Below are positions 23,924 through 35,615 of a stretch of 64,000 nt of DNA, one piece after another. Under the pieces are notes generated by a model, which was given only the letters and a program-made list of their open reading frames with translations, did not search any database and had not been told where the DNA came from. The DNA comes from Glandiceps talaboti (taxonomy: Eukaryota; Hemichordata; Enteropneusta; Spengelidae), in assembly GCF_964340395.1 (NCBI RefSeq), contig NC_135570.1, forward strand, positions 18,334,821-18,398,820. Direction: 5' to 3'. The translations under genes were made by a program, and so were the position numbers. Each line of letters opens with the position of its first letter. Positions within the stretch are counted from its first letter, which is position 1.

Positions 23924-25588
23924 ATGGCGGCCGTGATTCACAAAGGCAAAGAAAATCGTCTTCGACAACTGATCATGAGAAGAGGTATACATCAAGACCT
24001 ACTCATTTTGGTGATGAAGGTATGTTAATTTAACTGACGCTTTCATAGCATATTATAGGCTCTGGTGTTTTTGTAAACGATAGAATCCTGGTCGTCTATG
24101 TGTAGACGTTATATCTTATTTACTTAGTAATAGTATAGTACTCGTGGCCGTACGATCGGAGGCTTTTCAGACATAGACCTAGACCTCGGTTGCATACATA
24201 GACTTCTACAACTGTTTGAAACTTCCGAAAGTTGTTTTTAAAGTACATCTGATATACATGTAATATTCAAGTTGGAGTGTCCACTTTGTCGATTGAAAGT
24301 AGGGAAGAATGAACTGCTTGCCTGGTGCCGTGTGTAAATTGGAATCAGATTACAATCCCCCCCCCCCCTTAGTTTCTCGTCGAAAGAGTCTTGTTAGAAA
24401 AAGTGACAAATTAATTTATTCAATTAAGATATGGAATGGAACAATGTTGGAGTGTTTTGTAGAAACCAGTGTGTCACAAATCATTTAGTAGTAGTACTAG
24501 TACACCCCATGATCACAGCCACATTTACACAGTGCTCTGTCATGTACATGCAGAACACTTTTCACCAACTTGATGTATGTCATTGAGGTCTGTCCGTATG
24601 TGTGTGTGTGTGTGTATACATACGTATGTATTTATTTAATAAGGGTATGAACTTTCATTTTAATCAAAGGTTGTCATGTTTAAAATGCTTCATATTGATG
24701 TATTTGTGTATTCATTACGTTATAGTGCAAATTATAGAACACAACACATATTTAGTTGTAAGGAGAGAGTAAGAATATGGAACTCTTGTTGAGGCATTGT
24801 GGCCATCAGACAAGCAATATTAATTATCCTTGTCTTATTCTAAGTAGAAATGTTAAGTGTGACAATGTGGGAAGACTGCGAGTTCATTATTTTTGTATAA
24901 AGTTTTTATAAAAATGTTGTTCCTTAATTATGGCTGCTCTGATGTACTTTTGGGAAGTCTGATAAAATGTATTACCTAGGGTGTACCACTGTTAACACAC
25001 TACAAGAATATACATTTTGTAGATTCTATTTACCAGTTGATTATTTTTGTTTTGCCAAAATTAGTGTTACTTACATGCATGTTTTTATTTGTTGCATCTT
25101 AGAGTAGAAACTCAAGATGACTTTAGAAAAAGCAGTGTCAACATAAAAGTACAAAAAACAGAAAGTGGACAAAGAAAGCAAACTCCAGCAGGACAAAAAA
25201 TGGAACACATGCAGCACAGCAAAGCAATAAAGCAAAGACTGACAAAAATAGAGAAATTGCTGAAGAGAAGCAAGCCAAACGCCTAGCAAAGTTGTATGGC
25301 AACTTTAAAAAGGATGAAGGAACAGGCCTACTTTCAAAGGTACTAGTAACTTTTTTAATCTGTTAGTGTAAAAAAACAAAACAGAGCAATATAATTCCCC
25401 GAGAGGAGCAAATAGTAAAAAGACACAGGACAGTTGGCATTTCTATAGATTCTTTGTTTGTAGCATGTAACTGTTTATTAGAAACAAAAGATAAAATGAA
25501 CTGTGTACCTCTCCCTTCACATTCATAACAAATATTTCTTTTGTTAATTGATTGGTCTTGTTTCTTTCTTTGCAGTGACTTTCAGGAA
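23924..25588 (+). CDS. Candidate small lysine-rich gene, two to three exons
   Basis: ATG at 23924 (AAGATGGCGGCC, strong context). A first exon to 24019 (32 codons, GATGAAG|GTATGT) would join in frame to 25127-25339 (71 codons after TTTAG, ending TCAAAG|GTACTAG), giving a basic protein with REIAEEKQAKRLAKLYGNF. The third exon would open with TGA after TTTGCAG at about 25575, so the product would be about 103 aa. An alternative uses the overlapping frame from 23845 and the acceptor CTTAGAG at about 25103, ending at 25286. The region 25590-25790 shows acidic repeated words (SDDVNC-like) broken by stops, as in a decaying exon. No family is recognised. A-rich sequence makes open frames cheap, so this is tentative. 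Confidence 0.3.
24594..24616. repeat. TG microsatellite
   Basis: Run of TG dinucleotides (GTATGTGTGTGTGTGTGTATA). Confidence 0.85.
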
Positions 25589-25619
25589 CCAATGGATATT
25601 GATTGATCTGATTCTGATC

Positions 25620-25730
25620 CAGATCCTGATTCTGCCAAACTGATGATGTAAACTACCGAAGTGATGATGTAAACTGCCAATGTGATGATGTAAACTGCCG
25701 AAGTGATGATGCCAATGATGAACACAATGG
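25620..25730. repeat. 22-bp minisatellite GTGATGATGTAAACTGCC
   Basis: Three to four tandem copies of about 22 bp. It may be a decayed acidic coding repeat. Confidence 0.7.
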
Positions 25731-26439
25731 CTTTAGCTTATATAATGACTGAAAGTGAAATAATGTCAGACTCTGAAACTCCAGCAACTGTTGAAAGCCA
25801 AACTCAAATTGCCAGAGCTCTTTCACATGTATGATGTAGGTAATTCTTTAGATTTGATTTGAAGAACCCCATCATTAAGGGACATTTATTTTTTGTCTTC
25901 TAATCACGGGATGAATACAGGTACTATTGTTAAACTCAGGTATGTTGGTACTGTCATTTCACTACAGACATGTCTCAAGCCTTTTAGTTATTTTGGAAAA
26001 AAGCAATAAAGTTGCTTCTTGTTTTCATTTAATTCTTCTTCTGCATGATTTACTGGTTGCAAAAGTATGTGCCTGTGTGTGTAGTATGTACATACATACA
26101 TATATGTGTATCCCATAAAACATGTAAGTGAACAAACTTTGTGAGTTTGTGAAACTGACATTTTTGAAATATGTTTCAGTGGGAACAAGCATTCAAATCA
26201 AATATGGTCAGTCCTGATATACATTTGTATATCAAATATATTTCCCCAACGTGTATAAGCATGTTTTAAGTGTCAAAATTAATATGGTTTAAAACATGTT
26301 TAAAAGTAGTTTCAAATGAGTTGACTAAGGACTTCTGACATGTTTAAAACACGAATGAAACACTCAAAACTGATCAGACTTGTTTTGAACTAGTATAGAA
26401 CACTTTTTAAACTAGTGGATTTTTGGTAAGGAATTCCCC

Positions 26440-26745
26440 TTTTGCAGTGTGCCAATGACACCTGTCAGAAGTCTGCTTATAGTCTTTCAGCAGTCTGTCA
26501 CAATGCTGTCAGAAGGCTGTTGTTAGTCTGTCAGGTCTGTTAGTGGTCTTTCAGATGTCTGAGGATAGTCTTACATAAGTCTGTTATAAAGCAGTTGAAT
26601 GTCTGTCAGGTATTTACCTGAGCTGTTGAGAGTTGTTCTCTGCAGCTCAAATCTAATTAAGTATGCACAAAAATCAGCCTTCCGGCAGCTAACTGTCAGA
26701 AGTCTTTTTGAGAGCTGCTGCAGCTCAAAAACAGCTGTCTCATTT
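26440..26745. repeat. CTGTCAG-rich flank of satellite fragment
   Basis: Irregular repetition of AGTCTGTCAG and GCAGCTCAAA words, ending at GGTAAGGGGGG (26746-26756), where the satellite fragment begins. Compare 12856-13130. Confidence 0.55.
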
Positions 26746-26756
26746 CGGTAAGGGGG

Positions 26757-26985
26757 GTGTCATTCATCTAACTGAATGTAGAAAGGGGTGTTATTCCACT
26801 GTTTACATACTGGAAATGCTGTCATTCCAGTTCCAAAGCATTGAAGATGCTGTCATTCCACTTATCTTATAGAGTGGCGGCTGTCATTCCACTCGTTTTA
26901 CAGTGCAGAGCGTGTCCTTCAACTAACTGAATGTAGAAAAGGGTGTCATTCCACTGTTTACATACTGGAAATGCTATCATTCGTT
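26757..26985 (-). repeat. Second inverted fragment of the 155-bp satellite
   Basis: Reverse-orientation monomer copies (GTGTCATTCATCTAACTGAA and so on). It is followed by ATTCGTTTT copies and a (CTCA)n tract at 27027-27056. Confidence 0.85.
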
Positions 26986-27026
26986 TTCCGTCATTCGGGT
27001 TGTCATTCGTTTTAGGGTCACCCCCA

Positions 27027-27056
27027 CTCACTCACTCACTCACTCACCCACTTGTG
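27027..27056. repeat. CTCA tetranucleotide tract
   Basis: CACTCACTCACTCACTCACC-type run next to the satellite fragment. Confidence 0.85.
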
Positions 27057-27620
27057 CACTCACTGATAATTAATTAATAAAGCCAGCCAGCCAGCTGAAA
27101 GTTAGTTGTCAAAAATGTTATTCAAATGCCCGCCTCCTATTCTCAGCACAGGAAGGCTTGCCATCCTCGACTTCAATCGGCTTTCGCGTTCGTGATCCCC
27201 TACATATATGAGATATGTACACCCATTTCCACAGCAAATAATAAACGAACTTCAAACCTACACAACATTGCTATAATTACGCATGAGAAAGTTTACATAC
27301 TTCATAGTAAGCATCGTAACAGTTTAACAATTTTAATACAGTGAAGTCATATGGTATTATTGCCGTACTTCGTCACTGGATAAAGTGTATACATTCCTAT
27401 TTAGACCGACAGATGTACCATCTGCTCCAAATCCTGTAAGTTTCTAATTCTGCTTCCAATTTCATCATCTTTGTCACATATAGTATTTGTCGCACTATAC
27501 TAACACAACCATCGACATGTGCATGTTGAACTTCCTTCTGTCCCACCACGAGTTTACAGGATATTCTTTTAATCACTACGGGAAAATTGTCAAGATTTTG
27601 TTGGCCATAAATGAACCTAT
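27057..27620. other. Unassigned stretch
   Basis: No gene or known repeat recognised. Confidence 0.5.
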
Positions 27621-27780
27621 TAGCTAGCCAAAACCAACCCAAAATTAGCCAAAACTAGCCAAAAACAACCCAAAATTAGCTAAAACAAGCCAAAAACAAC
27701 CCAAAAAGTTAGCAAAAGCTAACCCAAAATTAGCCAAAACAAGCCAAAACCAACCAAAAATTAGCAAAAACAAGCCAGGA
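27621..27780. repeat. AGCCAAAAC minisatellite
   Basis: Imperfect tandem copies of TAGCCAAAAC and AACCCAAAAT words. Confidence 0.8.
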
Positions 27781-28667
27781 ATTAACTCAAATGTCTTCGG
27801 CAGGTGCATTCACACTCAGCATACAGACACCAGTGCACTGTTAAAAGCTAACGGTTGTTGTATTGTGTAATTGAATGAATGTATTGTGGGGAAAGTGTAT
27901 CTCTTGAAAGAAAACGAGCAAAACTGTGATGTATGATTGTGTCTCACTGTTTGATGTAGAGGAACACATGGAGAAAATCAAAAGATACAACACAGGGAAT
28001 GTCACCTACTATGCAATTCATAATGTCATGCACAAAATTTAGAAAATTAATCATTATTTTAAATGCCTGGTGCTAAAAAGACCATTTTCAGAAGTAATAA
28101 TGTTATCCAACCATTAACCCTACCATCACCCATACCTGGGCAGCATTATAAATAAATAGGTAAATACAGGAAAGAGTATGTTATCAGTGCCTGTATTTGA
28201 CTATAATTCTGAAAAATACAGGCAAAGTATTTACCAGTACAAAACTAGTGTTTATTCATGTTGTATAGCCTATATTTACCATATATTCATGGTAAATCAT
28301 GCTTCCTGTATAAAGCATAGTCTCACCTGTATTCATGGTGAATACAGGCAATTGTCCAGACAAATGCAGAGTGGATTAACAGCTTTTCACGCAGTCATAA
28401 CTGTACAGGAAATGGATTAAGTTTTTAAAAAATCATAATAAAATGTTTTTTACTGTGTGAATTATTTGTTATAATTACTGAAAACAGTGAAAATTTAGTT
28501 TCTTCAGTTCAGATTACGTCTGTTGTAGAGGCAAAGAATAATTAGGGATTTCTCAAACCCAATGTTTGTAACAATTGGTTCTTTATCGTCACTGATAATA
28601 GTACTTCTGTTTTTTTTTTTTTATAAAGCCTAGATGTACCGCGTGTGTCAGCCATTCTAAACGAACG
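27781..28667. other. Unassigned stretch with one perfect hairpin
   Basis: Includes a 10-bp perfect inverted repeat with a 3-nt loop, CCTGTATTCA-TGG-TGAATACAGG (28326-28348), within a stretch where GTAAATACAGG-like words recur on both strands (28160-28350). No gene seen. Confidence 0.5.
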
Positions 28668-28680
28668 TAGTGCTAGTGCT

Positions 28681-28721
28681 ACCTACTACTACTACTACTA
28701 GTAGTAGTACTAGTAGTAGTT

Positions 28722-28766
<45 letters not shown>
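28681..28766. repeat. CTA then AGT trinucleotide tract
   Basis: A (CTA)n block followed by its complement (GTA/TAG)n, able to fold on itself. It marks the 3' edge of the Penelope-like fragment. The serine-rich ORF at 28670 is an artefact of this tract. Confidence 0.9.
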
Positions 28767-28767
28767 A

Positions 28768-30043
28768 ATTTTATTTAAGAACAGGGGGTAGCCAGGAAAC
28801 AAGAGAAGCTGATTTCCACCTGGGCCCTGTTACCACACACCAAAAACACATTACATACCACACAAAAGAGATTACAAACAGTGCGGAAGAAACAAAGATG
28901 AAAAAACAACAATATCAAAAGATAAATTGAGTAACCAATAAGATTGCGCGTGAAAGTGGATTTGGAGAGAGGTGATGGACGTAGTTCTATGATATGACGC
29001 ATTGATCACGGTGCCCTCTGGAGAGGCAACCCATCAACGGTTGAATACGCGCAAAAAGATCTAAAAGTCACACGCACCGAAAAGAACCTTATAGAACACA
29101 CCTGAAAGTTAGAATAAACTGAGTTAGATATTAGGGAAGGGTGTAAATAATCTATTAATTCCATGGGGTTCCAGCATTCTGACACGGAAAATGATTTCCT
29201 CCTCCTTCAACCTCAACCGATCCTCATCACCAGAAACCTTACAAATTCCTGAAATAGACATATCTGATGCAATATGATCGTTAGTAATAAAATGTATATA
29301 GATACTGGATAGTTATGATTCTTTTGTCTGGTCAGATGGAGATGTTCCACGAAACAATCACCAAGAAAACGTACAGTCGAACCAATATACAAAAAAAAAA
29401 CATTTCTGGCATGTAATGCAATACACTACGTTAGTACTAATACAAACAAATCTACTCATAACAGCCACATCTGTTCTTATGGCCAAAAACATGATAAGTA
29501 TTAATAATGAAACAACATGTACCACACCGAGTACGATCGCATGGAAATGAATCAGCATGAACTTCCAATCCATGCTTTTTTCTGTATGGACCACCATATT
29601 AGATTGGTATCACGACGCCAGTTAAGCTGTTGAAGGTACTTCAGGAAATAATTATTAGAACGTAAGATATTAAAATGCTTGTGTATTATGTTCTTAACTC
29701 TGGTTGAAAAGGGATGGTATGTTAGAGCCAATATGGGACGATCGTTATTACTCTGATCATGTGATTTGATACAAGCTTCCCTAGACAAAGATGACACCTT
29801 CTGTAAAGCCGCATTGGTAACTGACACTGAATAACGACGTTGGTGGAAATACGTACAAAATTCAGCAGACCTTTCCCTGAAATCCAAACCACTACTACAG
29901 ATACGACGTAAACGAAGTAATTGTGAATAGGGAATGGAATCTTTACACTTATTATTAGGATGTGATGAACCATACTGCAAATATGAATGTGAGTCAGTAG
30001 GTTTAGTATAAATAGATGTAGCTATATCATCACCATCAATCTA
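28768..30043 (-). mobile_element. 5'-truncated Penelope-like retroelement
   Basis: On the minus strand, from about 30043 downward, conceptual translation gives the end of a Penelope-type reverse transcriptase: TKPTDSHSYL, SIPYSQLLRLRRIC, then ILALTYHPF. It is followed by a GIY-YIG endonuclease region (VVYCITCQKC, then YIGSTVRFLGDCFVEH). The frame is broken, notably at a run of ten T/A bases at about 29391-29400 between CQKC and LYIG, and by several stops. The reverse transcriptase core is missing, so this is a 5'-truncated, inactive copy. Open frames at 29552-29980 and 29358-29597 are its two largest pieces. Penelope-like elements combine exactly these two activities, which makes the assignment fairly secure. 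Confidence 0.8.
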
Positions 30044-31130
30044 AGGGAGATGTCATGGAAATTGATATAGTCCATGGGCCAGAGGGGTTACCGTGCACCC
30101 CCCCCCCCCCCCCCCCCCTCCACAAACCTCCAACATAAGTATTTTTGTTCATTGGAGTCTACTGAATGAGAAACAAAATATTAACAGTTAAAAATTTGGG
30201 ATGCACTACCTGTTTGGCCTCGATTTCAAATTATATGCCCATCACAGAATGGCGTTGAAAGGTTGAGGGTAGAGGTAACACATTGTCTTCCATACGATAC
30301 ATGCAAGCAAGCATTATATATTTGGAAAGCTTAGGAAATTTGAATTCCTTTCTAATGATGTAACGTTTGCAATACATATGCCAAGAAATACAATTTTTGG
30401 AGATTTTAAATCACCAATTTTTGAAAAATCTCCAATTTTCCCGCAAAATAACATATCAACTTTTCATTTTTTTTAATAACATGATCTGATACACACGAGG
30501 GGTGTTTTTTAATTAGTTGAATGAGTTGAACAAGAAAAGGTAGGTTAACATTTAATATTTTGAGGGTTATTATTGATTTCCCCCCCCCCCCCCCCTTAAA
30601 ACCAATATAAGCTATTATTTCGAAATACCGACAGTAGGGGGCAGGAGTAAAGTATCTTCTTCTGTGCTTTTTATTCAGCATCTTAGGAGCATACTAATGT
30701 ATTATTCTGATTACTAGAACATATATCTTTACAGGAAATATACTCTATTTTAATAAAGTATATAATAATAAATAGCTTGTAATGTTAATATAGTATTGGA
30801 ATGGTTAAAATCATTAGGATGTAAAGCAGCAGCAGTTTTAGCTGCTATAATAGGATTCGTTGTAGCATTTATTCTGACTACAGCTGGAAGTGTAGTTGGA
30901 TATGTAGCCGAAAAATTGGATTGCTTTGGTTGGTAATTGGCAATGTACGTGTTTGAGTATTTGAGTGGAAATAAAATGTAATTATAATACATATAAATTC
31001 CATATTCAAAGAAGTTAGAACCAAGTTATAAGAATAAAACAGCTTGCATTGCCCCTGTAAGTACTGAAGGTTCCCTGATATACAAGGTTGCATTGAATAG
31101 CTTCGCGGTTTTTATGTGGCGAGTTTGACA
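30044..31130. other. Unassigned stretch with two poly-C runs
   Basis: C runs at about 30101-30118 and 30581-30595. Nothing else recognised. Confidence 0.5.
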
Positions 31131-31143
31131 CACATGCACACAT

Positions 31144-31190
<47 letters not shown>
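31131..31190. repeat. CA microsatellite
   Basis: A long (CA)n tract ending in ATGCATGCATACATACAT. Confidence 0.95.
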
Positions 31191-31694
31191 CATGCATACA
31201 TACATAAAGTAAATCTCAAAAATCAAAAGAAAGTGTGATATTTACAATAATTGACATGTAAACAAATTGTAAATTATTATGATGCTAAGGGGTAGACATT
31301 TGATATCCTGGGGGGAGGGGACTTGGAAAATTGGTGGTGAGTCATTATCTTTTTTCCCACCTGCTTGCCTGTGATTTATTTTTTTTCTCCTTCGCCTATG
31401 ATGGCAACTTTTTTTTTCTTTCCTTCTTTAAGTATTCAGATTTTTTTTACGTCAATGTTGATAACCTACTTTTGTTGCCACAATTTTCTGTTTGGTTTTC
31501 GCACAGGATAATACAGAGTAAAAAGATGTTGTTCTCTCACGCACAGATTGTATTTAGAAAACTACATATTTCAATACATGTTTGACTTTCAATTAAATAA
31601 ACATCATTGACAGTTTTTATGCCAGGTATGATGACACACTGTGACACACTGAAAATGCAAATCGGAAACTTGATTGGTGAGCTCAAACATTCAA

Positions 31695-32784
31695 ACAGAC
31701 CGGTCAGTTTCTCCAGCCGGGGGGGGGGGGGGGGGGGGGGGGGGGATAGGGGTGGTCAGTGTTTTTTTTTCCATTGGACTGACAAAAAGTCACTGACCCC
31801 CGTAAATAAAGTTTCACAGCATCTTGACAGTAAGCTGTAGGGGAGGAGCTTTGAGACTGGGATATGTCCACCTCTTGTGTGAGTGTGTGTGCATGGGGGG
31901 GGGGGGTTCCTAGGGGTTCAGGCTATTTACAGATACTTTCAGTTTTCAAGCTTTACAAGTCAGTTCTAACATGTAAAAAAGCAACTACATATGGTCGAAA
32001 CATTTTTGAAATAAAGTTTCATAGCATCTTGACAGTAAGAGGTGAAGGAAAGAACTTTGATTTGAGACTGGGACATGGCTACCAGGCTCTTATGAGGGTC
32101 ATAGGGGGTCTCCCCCTAGAACTTGTGAATCTTATTGTTGGTTTAACGAATGAGTAGCCTCTGGGGTTAGGAAGGTTCCCCTCCCCCGGCAGATCTGGAG
32201 GTTTTTGTTTCTATTTCGGCAATTTTTAGGTTATTCATAGTCTCTGAGGTAATATTGCCAAGCTTCGAAAAGCTAAAGTAAATAGAACTTTTTTGATATG
32301 TTTTCCATGTTATAAAAGTGGGCCTGTAACAGTGGTATAGGGGCATTGATATTGCATGTATAGTAAAGTCACTGGTATGTTAGAGCACTTTAGGAGGTCA
32401 TACCTAGTGTACAATAGAAACTTGAATTTGATTTGTAGTGTCGATACTTGTAGTGTCCGCAATAGGAAGTATTCATTCCTTCTGACATACTGGAGATACT
32501 AAAATAATTTGAAGATTAGTATGAAGATTACCATTACAAAACTCCAAGTGCACTTTTGCCCCAAAGTGCAAGATAAGTGAAGCACTGATTGTGAAACAGC
32601 CAAACGTTTACACGGCATTTTCTGTAACTAGTGTGGTAGCTAGGTAATACATGTATGTGTGTAATTTTATGTATAGTTATGTTTGAACCCTTACACGACG
32701 TAACATTTAAAAAAATTATGGAAGAAACAGAGACAAGAATAAATATATATATGTACCACAGGCCAACGAAACTGACTGGTCACT
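31695..32784. mobile_element. TIR element, family A, copy 2 (inverted, shorter)
   Basis: Ends GACCGGTCAGTTTCTCCAGCC and AACGAAACTGACTGGTCACT are diverged versions of the copy 1 ends. The interior matches copy 1 in reverse orientation: the CTTGGCTGTTTCACAATCA and TTTTGCCCC region at 10530-10580 corresponds to 32550-32610, and TTTTCGAAGCTTGGAAATAT at 10850 to about 32260. At 1.09 kb it is a deletion derivative. No clear target duplication. Confidence 0.7.
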
Positions 32785-33030
32785 GACATGTGTTTGAAAA
32801 TGTTTGTCATGATTTGACAATTAGTGTCCTGCAGCTGGTTGGAGAGGTACTAGCAGGTTGACACAGTACACTTGAACTTGTGCATCATTTCCCTGCCAAG
32901 ATATTTTTTCTAGCAGCAGTGGTCCATCTTTTTTTTCCATCACCCACTCATAGCCGGATTTTTTTTTCAAGCAACTCCATTTGGCATCTCCCCCCCCCCC
33001 CCAATCTTCCAAGCCCTCCCCAGGATATAA

Positions 33031-34501
33031 GGGAGCCGTCATTATTTATGGCCTGGGGGGGAGTCGGAGGAATTGTTCTGTAAAATATGGAAATTCGAGT
33101 GCCCCCCCCCCCAATCTTCCTCAAAAAAATCAATGACCCCCCTCCCTGACATCAGAAATTTGGATGAACCCCCCCCCCATGTCCCCATATCATTTACACA
33201 TGAAGTAAGTCTTGTATATCATTGCATACCATTACCAGAAAATGTGAATTTATCAAAGGTTCTAAATTTTAGTGATCTGAACTGATGAACTGATAAAAAA
33301 TAAAAAAGAGAGATCAAGGTCAAGATTCATACATATGTTAAAAGTAAGTCAAATTCAAATGACACTAAATCACCCCATGAAGGTAATCATATTGTATACA
33401 TGTGTGGTATATGAACTACAGGCATTCATCACTTGTACTATACATGTGGTGATAACAAGATATTGAGGAGATGTGCACTTGGTTAGTTACTGCAAAATAT
33501 GTATTGAGATACTGAGCTACTTACAAAATGGTGACATGGTGGCCATTAATTTTAAAGTGTCATGTGTACTTATTGAAAGCATTCAAAGCAAACAAAGTTG
33601 TCTTAGACTATCACTTGGTACTTAATTTAATCTGTCGGCTATTAACCCTTTCAGTACTAAAAACTCTCCCGCCATTTTTTAAAGGCAAAATTTCTTGTTA
33701 GTCTGCAAGTTTTTTTCCATATATCAACTTGATTTTAGATTGAGAAATATTACTTTCTGATGATGTAGTATTACTACATTTACAAATCGATTATCCGTAT
33801 TGTTTCATATTCTTCTCCAGTACAGAAAGGGAATCCGCAATAACAGTGTTTTCTCATTTCTGTGAGATCTTATGCCAGTACATGTACTGCAACAATTCTA
33901 TCAGGCCAGATGACATCCTACAAAACTGTGATTCAGGGATTGCATTTTCTATATATTTAGACAATAAATGCACACCCTGCCAGCCGATACTGGGCAAAAG
34001 CAACCTTTGCATGACATAATTGTGCGAGGCGACAGCCAAGTACATTATGGAGTGCAAAGTTTGCTTGAGTTTGCAGGGCGTGCATTATTGTTATTATTTT
34101 ACAGTTTTGCCAATACCAGTGAATTTGCAGATGGTGAAAAGTAAAATTGAATTAAATTTACACAGGGTTTTGGTGCCGATGTATGTCATCTGCAATAATA
34201 GTGTACATTATCAGAAATAATGTTGAGGGATGACGTCACAAAATTCACTGGAATATAATTTTCAATAATCAGAAATTTTGACAATTTGTGTATTTTCTAT
34301 ACCATATTTTTCATTTATCAGAAATTTTGACAATAAAATTGTATTTGGTGTTACAGTTTACTCACCATTTTCGAGTACAGAAGTTTTGTGAACAAATTTT
34401 TGAGTAGCCCCCCCTACCTTGGCCATCTCCAATTTTTAAGTGACCCCCCTAAATTCCTCCGACCCCCCCCCCCCCCCAGGCCATAAATAATGACGGCTCC
34501 C
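33031..34501. mobile_element. TIR element, family B, copy 2
   Basis: Terminal inverted repeats: GGGAGCCGTCATTATTTATG on the left, followed by GCCTGGGGGGG and TCGGAGGAATT; the reverse complement on the right ends GACGGCTCCC. TAA lies outside both ends (33028-33030 and 34502-34504), consistent with a TWA target duplication of PIF/Harbinger type. It is 1471 bp with no transposase. The interior is AT-rich and shows no gene. A partial extra copy of the C-run motif lies just left, at 32985-33025. Confidence 0.8.
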
Positions 34502-34935
34502 TAAAATGGTCCACCCTAATTAGATAAATGTACGTACATAGCCGCAACATCAGATTGTCATCTTCTAAAAGTAATGTATTGATATACTTCTCAATTTGAA
34601 CTATCATATGTTTTTTTTAAAAATATTTTTATTCTTATATTTATTTAACGATTATGTAACAGTGGGATCCGAGACTGGCTAAAAACAAAAGTTTGCCAAA
34701 TTCTATCGATGGTGGCGATCTATCATTTGGGGAATCATTATCTACAGAATATTGAAAATCAAGGCTGTTTACTTTACGAAATAGTTTCACATTGGTTTGA
34801 GTCCGTTCCTTTAAATTGCGATATTTGTAAAACTCACCTATTCTGAACTCCAGTGACCCGGCCGTACAGCCACTCTCTTGGACATAACAAGCAAACAAAC
34901 AAACAAACAAATAAATAAATGAACAAGCGGCCAAA

Positions 34936-35107
34936 ATGGCGTCCGACAATGATAACATTGTGCTGGAATCGAAGGGCGAACAGAAATCGGAAGAAAAGTT
35001 GCCAGCAGCAGACGTAGTAAGTGTACAAACTGGAAAAATACAAGCAAAGGACGAATGGCCAGCTCCGATCGTCATCACAAAGGACACAAAACCGAAAAAG
35101 CGAAGAG
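34936..35107 (+). CDS. Probable first coding exon of a host gene
   Basis: ATG at 34936 in a good context (GCCAAAATGGCGTCC). It encodes 57 residues plus one base up to a consensus donor, CGAAGAG|GTACATG. The product starts MASDNDNIVLESKGEQ, is rich in Lys/Glu, has a WPAPIVITKD patch and ends in KPKKRR, a possible nuclear-localisation cluster. No downstream exon could be joined with confidence, and I do not recognise the family. The larger antisense open frame over the same bases (34641-35246) has no start context or domain and is treated as a shadow. Confidence 0.5.
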
Positions 35108-35463
35108 GTACATGATTTGTCAGTTGTATATTGTTGTGTGTAAATACTAAATGTACGTGTTTATAGGAGGCGTATCCATTCATTTTTAGAACTCGATGAT
35201 GTGTTATTGATATTTTTCCGTCGTACTTTTTATAAATTATACCCAATTCTATGTGTAGAACTTACTGACAGACTCACACTATGCGTGGTTTATCTTGAAA
35301 TACAGCAAGAAGACTACATGATGCCATAATATTGCACATGATGTCTATTGTTTGCCACAGATTATATTTATATCAACTGATAGCGTATCCGTCATGTGAA
35401 GACAACAACAGTGTCACTTTTAAAACGTAATTTCGATTTAGGACTATTTCCTTCTCATTTTTA

Positions 35464-35487
35464 CCTCCCGTAAGGGTACGGGAGGTA
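35464..35487. repeat. Perfect hairpin ACCTCCCGTA/TACGGGAGGT
   Basis: Ten-base arms around AGGG. It heads the repeat element that follows. Confidence 0.9.
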
Positions 35488-35502
35488 TTAAAAGGGGAAT
35501 GT

Positions 35503-35503
35503 G

Positions 35504-35534
<31 letters not shown>

Positions 35535-35562
35535 GTGTGTCTGTCTGTGTGTGCGTGTGTGT

Positions 35563-35607
<45 letters not shown>

Positions 35608-35615
35608 TGTCTGTG
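35503..35615. repeat. GTCT and TG microsatellite
   Basis: (GTCT)n followed by (TG)n. Confidence 0.95.

Noticed and set aside
28108-28135. TTAACCCTACCATCACCC as telomere-like
   Set aside because: No tandem TTAGGG/CCCTAA repeats; only an isolated resemblance.
34641-35246. 201-codon minus-strand ORF
   Set aside because: Overlaps the better-supported plus-strand exon at 34936; low-complexity FICLFVCL segment arises from a CAAA microsatellite.
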